DNA of 64,000 nucleotides from Plantago major (lineage: Eukaryota; Streptophyta; Magnoliopsida; Lamiales; Plantaginaceae). Each line of letters starts with the position of its first letter. Position 1 is the stretch's first letter. The stretch covers positions 44,748,677 through 44,812,676 of the forward strand of contig CM048839.1 of assembly GCA_026545765.1 (NCBI GenBank), written 5' to 3'. This document shows, in pieces, positions 61,057 through 64,000 of this stretch. The translations under genes and the position numbers were made by a program. The notes beneath the pieces were generated by a model that saw nothing but the letters and a program-made list of their open reading frames with translations, had not been told where the DNA came from and did not search any database.

Positions 61057-64000
61057 TTAAATCTTGATGATAGCAGCACCACTAGATGGTTTGGATGCAA
61101 AAATGTACAAGCTGAGATCATCCTTCTTGATTACTCCCTTATCGATTCTTGACTGATAATATTGCTCCTGAAACAAGTAAAGATATGTTGATAACCCGTG
61201 ATAAAGTTTTGATGATTTAGCATTCACTTGGTAGAAATCCAGACAGGTAATAACCTTCAAGTTTAGAATAAACTGAGGAACCACGTTTTCCTTCACCAAG
61301 GCAACAGCACAGCCACCCCATCCTGCTCCCGTGAGCCTTGCCCCAAGAGCACCATTATCGCGACAAACCTTTACAAGCTCTTCTAATTCAGGACAGCTGG
61401 TTGGAGGAGGTAAGTTTAAGCATCAAGAAATGACATCAAAACCAAAAGGTACAGGATTACTAAAACACCATTTTTTATTTCCAAGGAAGAAGTCTCTATT
61501 TTCAGCATCTGACAGTAAACTACAACCTTGAATACTCTAGAGTACTCGTGCAGATATCAGATCACACGTACACAAGAAGGAAAGAATAAGAAGGGCCTTT
61601 ACCTGCACTCGTACAATACGCTGCAGCTGCGGTGACTCTCGTTCATGAGGTCACCAAGCTCCTTTAGTTTGTCTTCTTCACTGAGACAAGACATAATTGA
61701 AAATCAACATTAAAAATCTTAATAGAATAAGCTTGATTTTGTCTCAAGACTTTCTGTCTTTCTGAAAGTCATCTTTATGACCACCATAAATCATAATCAT
61801 GCTATTGTGCAAAAGTTTAACTTGTTGATGTTCAGATTCCATGGAAACTGGCGGATAATTAAATATAAATGCACTGACGATATACATAATCTAAAGATTA
61901 ATGATAAAGATTAGAAAAAAAACACAGTAGTTTTAGTTACCTCGAGTTTGATGAAACAACATCTTTGAAAGCATATACACGTTTCGCTTCAGAGTAGACA
62001 TGGGCAGCTCTCTAAAAATAGATTGTTTATGTTACAACATTTCTCAAACCACAAACGTAATGCATAACCATGGCAGAGATAGACAGTAAAAACACGGAGA
62101 AACGCTGGATTTTTACCTGGTGCAACTTAAAATGCTTGGCAGCCCTCAGCACGTCCAAGGAAGATGGAGAATTAGCAAATATAACTTCTAGTTTTTCATT
62201 GGTGATGCTCTCAATATCTTCAGTAGTGTATGGTTCTTCTTTCAAGAATTCCTATTAATGTGGTCATTAAATAAAACAGATGCTCAAGCACAAAGTCCAA
62301 AAGATTCTGAAAACCAGTTTTACAGCATTTGCATAAAGTACAAGGTTAACGCATCAACTCGTCATCATATATAAAGCACAGGTGTTTTACCTTAGATAAT
62401 TACAAGTCATTAGCAACTTCGCTGTCCAATTTGTTGTGTAATTTCTATGCTTCATTTTTAGATTCAGGTAAATATAAAGAATTTGGCATCCTATGAAAGT
62501 ATTTTATTATTTTCAAAGACACATTAGTACCTTGATAGCAATAACTGGATCAGAAGATCCACGTGTACCCGCAAATGATATACACAATCCTTCAACATCT
62601 GAAAGCGTCTTTACTTTTACTATAGCTTCCCCAGGATTCATCCCGAGCTTTATGGCCAACAAAATCTGGCAAAGTCCAATAAATTAGATTTACCTCAAAA
62701 AATAGTGAAACGCAAAATGTATCATTTATACCCATAGAAAAGCAAACAGAAAGATATGAACATAGTCTGACCAAACCAAGGAGATAGGAAATAAAGAAGC
62801 ATGCTAAAACGCTATAACAAAAGTAGGAGTGAAAAAAGAACATAAATAAACTCACAGAAGCTAAACGACATTCCACAACTCTGTTGTTATAATTAGTTGC
62901 AGCAGTAACTGCTTTCTGAGATTCAGCCAATGAATGAGCTATGACAAACGTTCCACCGGCTGGAAGCTGCAACTCTGTACTGCGAATAGGATTGAAATCA
63001 ATGAGGGTGGCGAAACCAGGTTGTGCCATTACTGAAATTGCCTGTGCAATGAAGGAATACAGAATATTGTTATGGGCAAATCATGACTATATAAGGATAA
63101 GTAAAAATCAACAATGTTAATATTTTATTTAGGTTTGCAAGTATATATGCTATATGCAACTAATTCGGCCCGAGTTAGTCGGTGTTTAAATGGAGTGGAT
63201 ATCCTGACAATGTTTGCTCCATTCAAAAGCCTAGAACCCAGTACCTTTTTCAGGAACTCAAGCTCCAACCACTTGTGCCAGACATATTTAGTTACAAAAG
63301 TATTTCATGCAGAAGAGTAAGTAACAGAAACTATTGGAGCTACAAAGTAATGTTGAGCTTTAGGGAGACCATTTAAAAAATTCAATTTTAATGTTTCTTA
63401 AGGGCAATCTACGAGTTCAGCACAATCAAGATGAGAACAATGATTACCTGGTCCATACCACCAGACTGGGTGCCAATATGCCGTTCACATTCGCAGGTAA
63501 GTTGAGCGAGTTCTTTCTGAAAATTTGAGAAGAAAACAGTGAATTAAGAGAAATAAAGAGCAGTTAAATACTCTAATTTTAAATTCCTCTTTGGTCATAA
63601 TATAAATAGCGAAAAAGGCCACTACTGAAATAACAACTATAGAAACAAAAGAACATAACTACGTGTAAACCTTGGAAAGCTTCTGGCCCAAAACTGCCAT
63701 TATCGCAATGGTGGAAGAGCAAACAAATGCAGCAGAGCTTGATAATCCAGATCCTACATCAGATAAGTACAACTTGCATGTCAAGAAATATATCGAACAT
63801 CCTCTTCACAATGTGCACTAATCAGCTTTTCATGAATTCATTAGAATAAATAAGAATATACCAGTTGGAACAATTCCATCAACAACCACCTCAAGTCCAA
63901 CTGTATTACCAACGTCAATCCCCTTTGATTTGGCATATTCATAAAAACCTTTATACCTGAAAAAAAAAATCCATAATGAGACTAAGATTTATGTTGTGCA
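61057..64000 (-). CDS. GALK: Galactokinase (GHMP kinase), partial at window edge
   Basis: Ten exons are visible on the minus strand: 63956-63862, 63753-63671, 63516-63448, 63041-62856, 62665-62531, 62251-62117, 62011-61941, 61680-61603, 61396-61255 and 61167-61057. Exons upstream of 63956 lie outside. The second visible exon codes [14 protein letters not shown], the ATP-binding motif of the GHMP kinases, and the third [13 protein letters not shown]. Further on are [15 protein letters not shown] and [17 protein letters not shown], the C-terminal GHMP motif. The product phosphorylates galactose to galactose 1-phosphate in the cytosol, salvaging sugar freed from cell-wall turnover. The N-terminal galactose-binding motif (GRVNLIGEH type) is expected in the missing part. 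Frames and splice sites are intact throughout. Confidence 0.92.

Noticed and set aside
1-64000. CRISPR arrays, operons, phage-type or bacterial defence genes
   Set aside because: The window is plant nuclear DNA; no spaced repeat array or polycistronic gene cluster is present.

Overview
The window is nuclear DNA of a flowering plant: multi-exon genes with GT-AG introns, an AT-rich intergenic background, and plant-only families (plastid ribosomal protein S6 with a transit peptide, a PPR protein, RWA cell-wall acetylation protein, PCC13-62 desiccation-related protein, type I MADS). A eudicot, probably an asterid, is my best guess; this is inference from the style of the proteins and repeats, not proof.

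Left third (1-16 kb) is gene-dense: a membrane J-domain/Jiv90 co-chaperone (+, 4267-8756, with a long leader intron), plastid ribosomal protein bS6c (+, 9907-12415), and a PPR protein resembling Arabidopsis At3g48810 (-, 13222-15222), tail to tail with bS6c.

The middle (16-33 kb) is a transposon graveyard: a frameshifted type I MADS gene, a LINE scrap, a broken Mutator-like element (MULE) with a convergent GRF zinc-finger gene, and a nest. The nest sits in an inverted copy of the 5' end of the PPR gene (arm A 15203-16080; arm B 33122-32303 plus 23098-23071). Into arm B went a hAT-like element (23107-32294, 8-bp target duplication with one mismatch); into it a MULE (23366-31675, perfect 9-bp target duplication) carrying what looks like a captured PNO1 exon; and into that a Tat-lineage Ty3/gypsy LTR retrotransposon fossil (24483-31628).

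The right half returns to host genes: RNA polymerase common subunit RPB8 (+, 33681-35608), whose upstream region is the PPR-derived arm B; a PCC13-62 desiccation-related protein (+, 38770-40074) with a G-box/ABRE-type site and TATA box; a 15-exon RWA protein (-, 42205-47732); an uncharacterised single-pass membrane protein (-, 52285-53517); and galactokinase (-, 61057 to beyond 64000, its N-terminal exons outside the window). Between them lie MITEs (Stowaway, Tourist and hAT types), microsatellites, a Ty1-copia fossil and 6.5 kb without a recognisable gene.

The genes do not form a pathway together; they are ordinary neighbours. The unusual biology is structural: the inverted PPR promoter/leader copy in front of RPB8, the nested insertions inside it, and the gene-capturing MULE. 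I saw no operon-like or defence-like system.
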